Of a DNA stretch of 64,000 nucleotides, positions 12,241 through 21,093 are shown piece by piece. Within the stretch, counting starts at the first letter, position 1, and each line of letters starts with the position of its first letter. The notes under the pieces were generated by a model. It worked only from the letters and a program-made list of their open reading frames with translations. It was not told the origin of the DNA and did no database searches. Source of the DNA: Rugalucina vietnamica (lineage: Eukaryota > Mollusca > Bivalvia > Lucinida > Lucinidae); the NCBI GenBank assembly GCA_964017185.1, contig OZ024880.1:31400329-31464328 (forward strand), given 5' to 3'. A program made the translations under genes and the position numbers.

Positions 12241-12271
12241 AAACTCGAACCACCATGAAAACTGGGCTAAG

Positions 12272-12432
12272 TACCATAGATTGTGGGGACTCCTAGCCAA
12301 GGCAATTCTAAGGTGTACCCAAAATTAATGTTTTGAACATAAAATAAGAAAATACTTCTTTTTTCAATGGAAAATCATCATTTTTCACATAAAAAAATTA
12401 CTTTGTATTGCATGGGCATACTTGTATTTCCT
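12272..12432. mobile_element. Family A MITE, 5'-truncated
   Basis: Half element starting near ccatagattgtggggactc and ending gcatgggcatacttgtattt. It lies 13 bp from the exon 9 donor. Confidence 0.65.
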
Positions 12433-12445
12433 TAATAATTCTCAC

Positions 12446-12580
12446 CTTATCATGGTGGCCTTGACCCTGGGTGGTGCCATCTGAAGGTTGAGTTTTCCTC
12501 CCACTAGTAATCTCACAGAGGCTTGGAAACGGGATTCCTTCTTTAAAACTTGTGGTGGTTGATTCTCAACAATGAAGGTA
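12446..12580 (-). CDS. STAT5: STAT5-like gene, coding exon 9 (DNA-binding domain start)
   Basis: 135-base exon, residues 333-377 plus two bases of residue 378: [19 protein letters not shown] then [20 protein letters not shown] and VKATMI. This is the best-conserved stretch in the window. Vertebrate STAT5 has [26 protein letters not shown] and VKATII. It forms the first strands of the beta-barrel DNA-binding domain. Acceptor tctcttcag, donor GTGAGA. Confidence 0.98.
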
Positions 12581-12838
12581 CTGAAGAGAACGAGCATAAA
12601 ATTGAAAGCTTTTACCCGTATGAAAATGTGATGAGGCTGCAGAACATAGTGCACCATTATTTCTTTCGCTTGTGCAGAATGCATGCAATAATAGCAATCA
12701 AAAATGATTTTGTCATTCAATAACATTCGCTAGGTCCCTCGTGGAGTGTTGAAATCCAAGGGCATAGCCCCTTGGGACCTAGCGAACGTGGGTCTGTCGG
12801 TTAAGATTAAATATGACTGGTTCGTAACAGCAACCTAC

Positions 12839-13000
12839 CTTGTGACTAATGATGACAGTAAACCTGTGACAAACTTGTTTAGCTCTGGTTGTACATCTTC
12901 TGTGCCCTGTGGGATATCGATAGGCAACTGTTGGCGTAATAGGTCCACTTTGATAACTTGTTGCCTGTTTCTCCATAACAATTCTGCTAGTGACTCACAC
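12839..13000 (-). CDS. STAT5: STAT5-like gene, coding exon 8
   Basis: 162-base exon: last base of Trp279, then CESLAELLWRNRQQVIKVDL, LRQQLPIDIPQGTEDVQPEL and NKFVTGLLSSLVT, ending in two bases of Ser333. Vertebrate STAT5 has CEKLAEIIWQNRQQ and then QQLPIPGP, so this is the last coiled-coil helix running into the DNA-binding domain. Acceptor cattgtag, donor GTAGGT. It lies only 258 bp from exon 9. Confidence 0.97.
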
Positions 13001-13095
13001 CTACAATGTGGAAAGGAATAATCTTTAATTTTCAGATACCAAAATCTTAGTTTGTTTGTTTTGTGTTTTTCTGTCCCAGTCAAGAATTTTTCATA

Positions 13096-13220
13096 CATCA
13101 GGAAAACATGTCCGTGAAATGTATACCCCCTTAAACCCCACTTTTATATAGCAAAACTGGGGTTTGCAGGGGTATACCTATTTTTCTTATTTTTGCTCTT
13201 AAACATAGATTGTGGGTATC
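13096..13220. mobile_element. Family A MITE, half copy
   Basis: Starts catcaggaaaacatgtccgt and stops after acatagattgtgggta. The second half is missing. Confidence 0.75.
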
Positions 13221-13331
13221 TATGGCTTCACCTCGGTCAATATTGGTAGTCTTTGATGGATATCACATCATATTCGATGACTCAATAGTCAATAATTGTA
13301 TAATATTCAAATATCCTATAAAAACAGGATC

Positions 13332-13485
13332 AGGGCCTTTGCTTTCGCTTCATAGATAGTATGATGTCTCTTCTTTCTAATAATGAAATTTCAAGCTTCT
13401 AGCCTTTTTCTGTAGTTGAACAGCCAGGTTTTTGTCAGGCCTGGTCAGAAACCCAGATTGTTGGTTTTCTCAAGTGAAGGCTCAT
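13332..13485. mobile_element. Family B MITE, half copy
   Basis: Second half of the family, from tttgctttcgctt to gttttctcaagtgaaggctcat. It ends 8 bp from the exon 7 donor. Confidence 0.75.
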
Positions 13486-13493
13486 GTAATTAC

Positions 13494-13648
13494 CATATCT
13501 GTAAGGTATCTATCATGGAAGCGTCAAAGGGTGCTCCGTTACCATGGAGTTGTTGTTGTTTCTTCCATTTAATGAGTTCATCATCTATCACCTGGGTCTG
13601 GAGATCTTTCAGATATCCCAAGGTCTGGTGGTGTGTATTAGCTAATAC
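13494..13648 (-). CDS. STAT5: STAT5-like gene, coding exon 7
   Basis: 155-base exon, residues 228-278 plus two bases of Trp279. VLANTHHQTLGYLKDLQTQV is followed by IDDELIKWKKQQQLHGNGAP and FDASMIDTLQI, strikingly like vertebrate STAT5 [20 protein letters not shown]. This is the long third helix of the coiled coil. Acceptor taattccag, donor GTAATT (weaker than the others). It joins exon 8 to rebuild the Trp of the STAT5 W-C-E motif. Confidence 0.96.
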
Positions 13649-13817
13649 CTGGAATTAACAAGTTTCATGGTGAGTTTAGCTGTCAGGTTTGGTTCATATT
13701 GAGGAGTTTCAGTTGGAAAATGACCAGTCTTTATAGAGTGATACTTTGAAAACCGTCAGTACTTATTAAAATGTGTTTCTGCAAATAGCTACTCATGTTT
13801 ATCCATGATTTATCGTC

Positions 13818-14065
13818 CAGGGCCCAGTTGTTCAAAATTAATGACATTGTTTGTTAATGATTCATTAAAATTTCAAACATGAATTATACAAATACACTAT
13901 TATTTTTTGTTGAAAAAATGTTAGAATCCTTTACAATGCAAAGGATTCTCACATTTTATCAACAAGAACTAACAGTATATCTGCTTATGTAGTCAGCATT
14001 TACTTAACGAGTTGAGGTCTTAAAGATGACGTTAAGCTAACAAAGTTTTGAACAACTGGCCCCAG
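13818..14065. mobile_element. MITE with CAGTTGTTCAAAA ends
   Basis: ~248-bp element with inverted ends cagggcccagttgttcaaaa and ttttgaacaactggccccag. It has an inner inverted pair around gaatcctttacaatgcaaagg. A partial copy is at 29883-30035. The ends look hAT-like, but no clear target duplication is visible. Confidence 0.75.
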
Positions 14066-14285
14066 AACTCTAAAATTAGTCTACCGAGACCTGGTTTATC
14101 AAGGACAAGTTTGTTTTTTTATGTTACAGGCCTATCAGACATGCTAGACGTAATAGATTTATCTGGGTCTTTACTCAATCAAACATCTGAAGTCATACAG
14201 AGACAGGACCATCAAAGAAACTGGAGATTAAACTCTGTTTACATAAAAGAAGCATCACTATTGTACTGCAAAAATCTTCACATTT

Positions 14286-14502
14286 TGAAAACATGTCCAT
14301 GCAATATACATATTTTTCTTCAGCTGCAAAAATTTCATTTGAAAAATTTTGATGTTTTGATATTTTTGCTCAAATCATAGATTGCAGGTACATGTTAGTA
14401 AAGTCTTGTTGGACAAAAATGTATACATGTACAAGGAAAATGTATACTTTTGTACTCCCTAGTATTTCTGTAGAATACAACTCATGGACATGTTTTCCTA
14501 TG
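14286..14502. mobile_element. Family A MITE, diverged
   Basis: Ends aaacatgtccatgcaata and actcatggacatgttttcct are clear. The centre is replaced by tgtatacatgtacaaggaaa-type repeats. Confidence 0.65.
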
Positions 14503-14511
14503 AGAACATTA

Positions 14512-14735
14512 GAGCCATGACATGAGAAAATCGGTCTTCGGGGATTTCGACTCAGTCTGACACAAACCGGTCTGTCCAGCCACAAAAGACGGTTAGAAGC
14601 TTGGAATTTTGAATTTAACAAGAGGAGGGACTGCACTATCCGAGTGGTGAAAACAAAAGTTACAGTTACTGCACAGCAGTTCTGCGCCTTTGTTTTCTCA
14701 TAGGCCAAAATTCAGTTTTCTCATGATGCAGCTCA
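14512..14735. mobile_element. Family B MITE
   Basis: Complete but diverged copy, immediately next to the far end of the 52-bp minisatellite, so the array expanded up to or from this MITE. Confidence 0.8.
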
Positions 14736-14740
14736 TAAGA

Positions 14741-17700
14741 TACTCACAATTTTCTGTTCTAGTATTTCCTGTGCTGACATCAAGAGTTGTCATACTTACA
14801 ATTCTCTGCTGTAGTATTTCCTGTGCTGACATCAAGAATTGTCATACTTACAATTCTCCGCTGTAGTATTTCCTGTGCTGACATCAACAGTTGTCATACT
14901 TACAATTCTCTGCTGTAGTATTTCCTGTGCTGACATCAAGAGTTGTCATACTTACAATTCTCTGCTGCTGTAGTATTTCCTGTGCTGACATCAAGAGTTG
15001 TCATACTTACAATTCTCTGCTGTAGTATATCCTGTGCTGACATCAAGAGTTGTCATACTTACAATTCTCTGCTGTAGTATATCCTGTGCTGACATCAAGA
15101 GTTGTCATACTTACAATTCTCTGCTGTAGTATTTCCTGTGCTGACATCAAGAGTTGTCATACTTACAATTCTCTGCTGTAGTATTTCCTGTGTTGACATC
15201 AAGAGTTGTCATACAATTCTCTGCTGTAGTATTTCCTGTGCTGACATCAAGAGTTGTCATACTTACAATTCTCTGCTGCTGTAGTATTTCCTGTGCTGAC
15301 ATCAAGAGTTGTCATACTTACAATTCTCTGCTGCTGTAGTATTTCCTGTGCTGACATCAAGAGTTGTCATACTTACAATTCTCTGCTGTAGTATTTCCTG
15401 TGCTGACATCAAGAGTTGTCATACTTACAATTCTCTGCTGTAGTATTTCCTGTGCTGACATCAAGAGTTGTCATACAATTCTCTGCTGTAGTATTTCCTG
15501 TGCTGACATCAAGAGTTGTCATACTTACAATTCTCTGCTGTAGTATTTCCTGTGCTGACATCAAGAGTTGTTATACTTACAATTCTCTGCTGTAGTATTT
15601 CCTGTGCTGACATCAAGAGTTGTCATACTTATAATTCTCTGCTGTAGTATTTCTTGTGCTGACGGAAAAGGAGCGGCTCATTAGATACTTACAATTCCCT
15701 GCTGTAGTATTTCCTGTGCTGACATCAAGAGTTGTCATACTTACAATTCTCTGCTTTAGTATTTCCTGTGCTGACATCAAGAGTTGTTATACTTACAATT
15801 CTCTGCTGTAGTATTTCCTGTGCTGACATCAAGAGTTGTCATACTTATAATTCTCTGCTGTAGTATTTCTTGTGCTGACGGAAAAGGAGCGGCTCATTTA
15901 ATACTTACGATTCTCTGCTGTAGTATTTCCTGTGCTGACATCAAGAGTTGTCATACTTACAATTCTCTGCTGTAGTTTTTCCTGCGCTGACATCAAGAGT
16001 TTCATACTTACAATTCCCTGCTGTAGTATTTCCTGTGCTGACATCAAGAGTTGTCATACTTACAATTCTCTGCTTTAGTATTCCCTGTGCTGACATCAAG
16101 AGTTGTCATACTTACAATTCTCTGCTGTAGTATTTCCTGTGCTGACATCAAGAGTTGTCATACTTACAATTCTCTGCTGTAGTATTTCCTTTGTTGACAT
16201 CAAGAGTTGTCATACTTACAATTCTCTGCTGTAGTATTTCCTGTGCTGACATCAAGAGTTGTTATACTTACAATTCTCTGCTGTAGTATTTCCTGTGCTG
16301 ACATCAAGAGTTGTCATACTTATAATTCTCTGCTGTAGTATTTCTTGTGCTGACGGAAAAGGAGCGGCTCATTAGATACTTACAATTCCCTGCTGTAGTA
16401 TTTCCTGTGCTGACATCAAGAGTTGTCATACTTACAATTCTCTGCTTTAGTATTTCCTGTGCTGACATCAAGAGTTGTCATACTTACAATTCTCTGCTGT
16501 AGTTTTTCCTGCGCTGACATCAAGAGTTTCATACTTACAATTCCCTGCTGTAGTATTTCCTGTGCTGACATCAAGAGTTGTCATACTTACAATTCTCTGC
16601 TTTAGTATTCCCTGTGCTGACATCAAGAGTTGTCATACTTACAATTCTCTGCTGTAGTATTTCCTGTGCTGACATCAAGAGTTGTCATACTTACAATTCT
16701 CTGCTGTAGTATTTCCTTTGTTGACATCAAGAGTTGTCATACTTACAATTCTCTGCTGTAGTATTTCCTGTGCTGACATCAAGAGTTGTTATACTTACAA
16801 TTCTCTGCTGTAGTATTTCCTGTGCTGACATCAAGAGTTGTCATACTTATAATTCTCTGCTGTAGTATTTCTTGTGCTGACGGAAAAGGAGCGGCTCATT
16901 AGATACTTACAATTCCCTGCTGTAGTATTTCCTGTGCTGACATCAAGAGTTGTCATACTTACAATTCTCTGCTTTAGTATTTCCTGTGCTGACATCAAGA
17001 GTTGTTATACTTACAATTCTCTGCTGTAGTATTTCCTGTGCTGACATCAAGAGTTGTCATACTTATAATTCTCTGCTGTAGTATTTCTTGTGCTGACGGA
17101 AAAGGAGCGGCTCATTTAATACTTACGATTCTCTGCTGTAGTATTTCCTGTGCTGACATCAAGAGTTGTCATACTTACAATTCTCTGCTGTAGTATTTCC
17201 TGTGCTGACATCAAGAGTTGTCATTCATACAATTCTCTGCTGCTGTAGTATTTCCTGTGCTGACATCAAGAGTTGTCATACTTACAATTCTCTGCTGTAG
17301 TATTTCTTGTGCTGACATCAAGAGTTGTCATACTTACAATTCTCTGCTGTAGTTTTTCCTGCGCTGACATCAAGAGTTTCATACTTACAATTCCCTGCTG
17401 TAGTATTTCCTGTGCTGACATCAAGAGTTGTCATACTTACAATTCTCTGCTTTAGTATTCCCTGTGCTGACATCAAGAGTTGTCATACTTACAATTCTCT
17501 GCTGTTGTATTTCATGTGCTGACATCAAGAGTTGTCATACTTATAATTCTCTGCTGTAGTATTTCTTGTGCTGACGGAAAAGGAGCGGCTCATTAGATAC
17601 TTACGATTATCTGCTGTAGTATTTCCTGTGCTGACATCAAGAGTTGTCATACTTACAATTCTCTGCTGTAGTATTTCCTTTGTTGACATCAAGAGTTGTC

Positions 17701-17753
17701 ATACTTACAATTCTCTGCTGTAGTATTTCCTGTGCTGACATCAACAGCTGTCT
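14741..17753 (-). repeat. 52-bp minisatellite built from a STAT5 exon-intron boundary
   Basis: About 57 head-to-tail copies of a 52-bp unit. On the minus strand each unit is the last 36 bases of STAT5 exon 6 (codons for LMSAQEILQQRI) followed by the first 16 bases of intron 6 (GTAAGTATGACAACTC). Most units keep the donor GTAAGT. Some are changed to ATAAGT (plus strand acttataatt), some to GTATGA by a 4-base loss, and some lie in a variant containing ggaaaaggagcggctcat (near 15665, 15880, 16355, 16882, 17098, 17577). Higher-order copies exist: 15948-16130 recurs at 16475 (527 bp on) and 15784-15975 at 17002 (1218 bp on). Because 52 is not a multiple of 3, the array cannot stay open as coding sequence. 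Short plus-strand ORFs here are artefacts. Confidence 0.95.
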
Positions 17754-17842
17754 CTCCATCTCATCTTTCTGGGCTTTAAGCTTTTTTTCCATTTCTGTCT
17801 TAGCAGCACTTGGAGGTTGTTGGGCGGCTAACGCTATTTGTG
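17709..17842 (-). CDS. STAT5: STAT5-like gene, coding exon 6 (source of the 52-bp minisatellite)
   Basis: 134-base exon, residues 183-227: S-QIALAAQQPPSAAKTEMEKK, then LKAQKDEMERQLLMSAQEIL and QQRI. It is a coiled-coil helix, aligned with vertebrate QAQFAQLAQL...LQREAQTLQQYR. Acceptor cttttag. I set the donor at the first AATT|GTAAGT after the exon. However, the last 36 bases of the exon and first 16 of the intron are repeated more than 50 times downstream (14741-17753), most copies with the same GTAAGT, so the donor actually used cannot be decided from sequence. Front halves of this exon are also duplicated at 18415-18503 and 18795-18861. Confidence 0.92.
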
Positions 17843-17865
17843 CTAAAAGGTATAACATGATTTAA

Positions 17866-17980
17866 ACCATGACGCGAGAAAAACCAGATTTTTGCCTAGG
17901 CGATCACAAAGGCGCATATAAGCTTCGCAGTAATTGCAAAGCTGACCAGTGCCTTTGTTTTCGCTACATGGATAGTAGAT
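17866..17980. mobile_element. Family B MITE, internally deleted
   Basis: Start ccatgacgcgagaaaaacc is fused to the central palindrome (cataagcttcgcagtaattg) and cut off at ctacatggatagta. It lies 24 bp upstream of the exon 6 acceptor. Confidence 0.7.
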
Positions 17981-17993
17981 AGTACTAGTCCAT

Positions 17994-18254
17994 GACATTT
18001 CGTCTAAAACCATTTCGTCTAAAAAACATTTCGTCTAAAGGACATTTCATCTAAAGGACATTTCGTCTAAAAGACATTTTGTTTAAAGGACATTTTGTTT
18101 AAAGGACATTTCATCTAAAGGACATTTCATCTAAAGGACATTTCATCTAAAAGACATTTTGTCTTAAGGACATTTTGTCTAAAGGAAATTTTGTCTAAAT
18201 GTCATTTCGTCTAATACAACATTTCGTCTAAAATTCGTCTAAAACTCGTCTAAA
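17994..18254. repeat. 16-bp minisatellite (GGACATTTCRTCTAAA)
   Basis: About 15 imperfect copies of ggacatttcgtctaaa. Variants tcgt, tcat, ttgt alternate. In STAT5 intron 5. Confidence 0.9.
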
Positions 18255-18414
18255 ACATAAATGATAAGGAAAATATTTCTGGACAATTTTTTTCTTTTTT
18301 TGGAAATCAAATCCAAGATATCAATTTCATGACATTTAATGTATAGCTTATATCGTAGACAATCCCGTAGACAATCCATGTATTTCATATTTGAAATGGT
18401 TCATGTATAATGTC

Positions 18415-18503
18415 TTTCCATCTCATCTTTCTGGGCTTTAGCTTTCTTTCCATTTCTGTCTTAGCAGCACTTGGAGGCTGTTGGGCAGCTAACGCTATTT
18501 GTG
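18415..18503 (-). pseudogene. Decayed copy 1 of the front of STAT5 exon 6
   Basis: On the minus strand, TTTTTAG is followed by a copy of the exon 6 start (QIALAAQQPPSAAKTEME) for about 85 bases. One base is missing in the lysine run, which shifts the frame, and the exon end with its donor is absent. A family B MITE begins 12 bp upstream of the copied acceptor and has removed its normal surroundings. It lies in intron 5, in the same orientation as the gene. Confidence 0.85.
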
Positions 18504-18514
18504 CTAAAAAGATG

Positions 18515-18750
18515 TGAGCCTGTGCGTGAGAAAAACAACAATCTGGGTTCCGACCAGGTCCAATAAGAACCAGCCTGTACAGTCACAGAAGATGGTTAGA
18601 GGCTGGAAATTTTGGATTTAGAAAGAAGAGGATTTGTACTATCCGTGTAGCGAAAACAAAGGCGCTGATCAGCCTCGCGGTTACCGCGAAGCTGATCTGG
18701 GTCTTTGTTTTTGCCTAAGCAAATTGTTGGTTTTCTCATGCGGTGGCTCA
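18515..18750. mobile_element. Family B MITE
   Basis: Complete copy between the two decayed exon 6 copies. Central palindrome cagcctcgcggttaccgcga intact. Confidence 0.85.
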
Positions 18751-18794
18751 TTTTTCTTTTAAACCCATATCTTTGCCATAAGCATCAAGTTTGT

Positions 18795-18861
18795 TAAGTT
18801 TGTTTTCCATCTCTTGTCTTAGCAGCACATGAAGGTTGTTGGGCGGCTAATACTTTTTGTG
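18795..18861 (-). pseudogene. Decayed copy 2 of the front of STAT5 exon 6
   Basis: A shorter, more diverged copy: acceptor-like ttctatttag, then a match to the exon start (LAAQQP and AAKT recognisable) with substitutions and a frameshift after AAKT. It is the copy farther from exon 6 and looks older than copy 1. Confidence 0.75.
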
Positions 18862-18929
18862 CTAAATAGAAAGCAAATAATTTTACTTTGTTTGTTCGTT
18901 TTGTAGTTTAAGGCACAAGTTAACAATTT

Positions 18930-18999
18930 TCAATTTTTCAGTCATGTCAGGATGCGGCCACTGCTTCCTGGGGTTTTACCAGTACGGTGGGGAGTAAAT
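18930..18999 (-). mobile_element. SINE tail, same family as 4190-4345
   Basis: Matches only the tail (tttttcagtcatgtcaggat, cttcctggggttttaccagt). The tRNA head is missing. Confidence 0.6.
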
Positions 19000-19025
19000 G
19001 TGTTGGCCCAAAAAAACAAATGGAT

Positions 19026-19245
19026 AACATCAGGATAACATATCCGTGTAATATATACCCCTTATACCCACTTTCATATAGTAAAACTGGGGTATGCAGG
19101 GGTATACCTTTTTTTCTTATTTTTGCTCCAAAACATAGATTGTGGGTACTCGTAAGAACCACCAGCCGAGGTGGTTCTAACGTGAGCCCAAGATCTATGC
19201 TTTGAGCCAAAATATTAAAAATATCAAATTTTGTTCCCACTGGAT
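19026..19245. mobile_element. Family A MITE
   Basis: From catcaggataacatatccg through the palindrome gaaccaccagccgaggtgg. Its right end is shortened. Confidence 0.75.
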
Positions 19246-19431
19246 AAAGCATAGGAGGTATAGTAATAGGCTGCAGTAGGCTATCTGCATTGGCAGATAT
19301 GATACGAAATATGATTTTTTGAAGAAAAAAAAATGTACATGTATTTACGAGAATTTGTAACAGAGTCGACAATTTATGAGCAGGATAAATTTTAGAAAGC
19401 TGAGTTGAGCACGAAAACCTAGTTCACTCAC

Positions 19432-19513
19432 AATTTATCTTGACTTGGTCCTGGTAGTCAATCACAAACTTTTCTTGTTTCAACTGCATCTGCTTGAGAC
19501 TCTCTTCTGTCAT
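19432..19513 (-). CDS. STAT5: STAT5-like gene, coding exon 5
   Basis: 82-base exon (residues 156-182 plus one base of Ser183). It reads MTEESLKQMQLKQEKFVIDY then QDQVKIN, matching the vertebrate STAT5 helix [20 protein letters not shown]. Acceptor atttccag, donor GTGAGT. The single left-over T joins CA of exon 6 to make Ser. The internal Met is not a start. Confidence 0.92.
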
Positions 19514-19888
19514 CTGGAAATATTGTAAATATAGAACAGTGACTGTAAAATTTCTCCACTCATTCTAATGGTGTGTGACGAAAGTCAAACTAAAACCATA
19601 AATCTTTTCAAATGAGCAACTTGTCAAAGAGAAGTAAATTTTCTTTGGGCTTAGCTAGAGAGTTGAAAATGTCTCTATGCGTATGGAATTGATATACATT
19701 TGTTTACAGCACTACTTAAACGGGTATGTTTTCTATAATGTGATTCTTTGTAAACAAGACATGCTTATGAATTTCACATATATTTACAAAACAATACTAT
19801 GTGTGGTAAGCCAGTAAAGTCAAAGTGTGTTGATAATACAATACTAGTGTTAAAAGTATCATTATTTTGGGTGATAATTATTTTGATA

Positions 19889-20131
19889 GGAGCCACCCCA
19901 TAAGAAAACCAACAACAAGCACAGGCAAAAACAAAGGTGCAGATCAGCTGTGCTGTAACTGCACAGCTGATCAGCATCTTTGTTTTTACTACATGGATAG
20001 TACAATTCCTCTTCTTCCTAAATCCCAAACTTCAAGCTTCTAGCCAGCTTATATCATGTGACTGTACAGGCCAGTTTGTGTCGGACATGGTCGGAAACCA
20101 AAATTGTTGGTTTTATCACACAAAAGGCTCA
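19889..20131. mobile_element. Family B MITE
   Basis: Complete copy. Palindrome gctgtgctgtaactgcacagc. It lies just past the exon 4 donor, in intron 4. Confidence 0.8.
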
Positions 20132-20155
20132 TTATTATTTTTGATAGTATCTTAC

Positions 20156-20251
20156 CTCAGTTTGCTGTTTGATGACATCAATTTTTCCCATTATTTCTCT
20201 GCTCACTGTGTCTTTGTTGCTGATAATAGGGACATCTACATATTCTGTTGG
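20156..20251 (-). CDS. STAT5: STAT5-like gene, coding exon 4
   Basis: 96-base exon, 32 codons, phase 0 (residues 124-155): PTEYVDVPIISNKDTVSREI then MGKIDVIKQQTE. By position this is the start of the first helix of the STAT coiled-coil domain, which recruits receptors and cofactors. Acceptor ctttcag, donor GTAAGA. Sequence similarity to vertebrate STAT5 is weaker here than in exons 7-9; the assignment rests on order, phase and splice sites. A family B MITE ends 25 bp beyond the donor. Confidence 0.88.
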
Positions 20252-20284
20252 CTGAAAGATCCAACACAATCCTCAACATCTATA

Positions 20285-20502
20285 TACTGTAAATCCAGAA
20301 ATTTTCGCATGACTTTTATTTCGCAAATATTTTATTTCTGAATTATTAGGGAGGGAGTTCTTGAATTCGCGAGTGAGTCCTCATGTATTCTATAAAGTTA
20401 ATAGTGACTCATTATTAGTGAGAACTTTGAATTCGTGAGGCAACCAATTCGCGAATATTAGCGAAAATAAAGTTCTCGCGAATATTTGAGGATTTACCGT
20501 AC
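20285..20502. mobile_element. MITE with CTGTAAATCC ends
   Basis: ~218-bp element with inverted ends actgtaaatccagaaatttt and tatttgaggatttaccgta and inner ttcgcg/cgcgaa motifs. It sits 33 bp upstream of the exon 4 acceptor. Confidence 0.75.
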
Positions 20503-20524
20503 TTGACACAATTTACAAAACAAG

Positions 20525-20690
20525 CCCATGCAAAACTTTAATAAAGAATTTTCTGAAGCTGTAAAAGTTGAAAAAAATTAGTTCGTAATTTTGAATTTTT
20601 TCTTATTTTTTCCTCAATACACTGATTGTGGGTACATGTTAGAACCGCCTAACTAAGACCAGTTTTCTTGTGTGGCGGCTCATAAATTAT
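20525..20690. mobile_element. Fused fragments of family A and family B MITEs
   Basis: A family A start (caagcccatgcaaaactt, to gggtacatgttagaaccgcc) is joined directly to a family B end (agaccagttttcttgtgtgg, cggctca). The two families appear to have recombined or nested here. Confidence 0.55.
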
Positions 20691-20896
20691 ATTTCTTAAC
20701 TCTTCTCTGTCTAATGATCAGAGTGGGCAAGCTAACACAGGATTCCATTTTCATTGCTCTTAATAAAGATGCTTGCATTCTTACAAAAATTAATGAACCA
20801 CAATTACAATAGTGGAAGTTGAAAAACCTTCCAGAACTGGTTAAATATCCTTGCACGAGCTTAGATAAAATAAATGAAATATAAATTTAAACTTAC

Positions 20897-20986
20897 GGAC
20901 TCAAGCTGAGATATGAGCTTTTTCTCCATTAGAAGACAATTTTTGACAACCTGCACCAGATTCATAGGGTTTGATGCATATGTTTC
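20897..20986 (-). CDS. STAT5: STAT5-like gene, coding exon 3
   Basis: 90-base exon, 30 codons, phase 0 at both ends (residues 94-123). It reads ETYASNPMNLVQVVKNCLLM then EKKLISQLES, matching the vertebrate STAT5 segment NTYDRCPMELVRCIRHIL that closes the N-terminal domain and begins the linker to the coiled coil. Acceptor ttttacag, donor GTAAGT. Intron 2 upstream of it is about 6.4 kb and is filled by the repeat array at 21094-25949 and a Helitron-like insertion. Confidence 0.92.
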
Positions 20987-21030
20987 CTGTAAAACAAAGA
21001 TCAACAAACACTAGATTCATTTTCTAACCA

Positions 21031-21093
21031 ATGTTTAAAATATTTGGCCCCATTTGGATTCTACTAGTCTTTGTGCCGACTACCCTGTTGAAA
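21031..21093 (+). mobile_element. Left part of a dispersed repeat (see 59400-59600)
   Basis: Matches the start of the repeat that is continuous at 59400, 59899 and 52508 (ccatttggattctactagtc up to ctgttgaaa). Its right part resumes at 25950, so the array between is an insertion. Confidence 0.75.

Noticed and set aside
14741-17753. CRISPR-like appearance (regular 52-bp spacing)
   Set aside because: There are no unique spacers: the whole unit is repeated, and it derives from a eukaryotic exon-intron boundary.
15102-17865. Many 60-73 codon plus-strand ORFs reading MSYLQFSAVVFPVL and the like
   Set aside because: They are translations of the 52-bp minisatellite on the strand opposite to STAT5. 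The frame shifts each unit.
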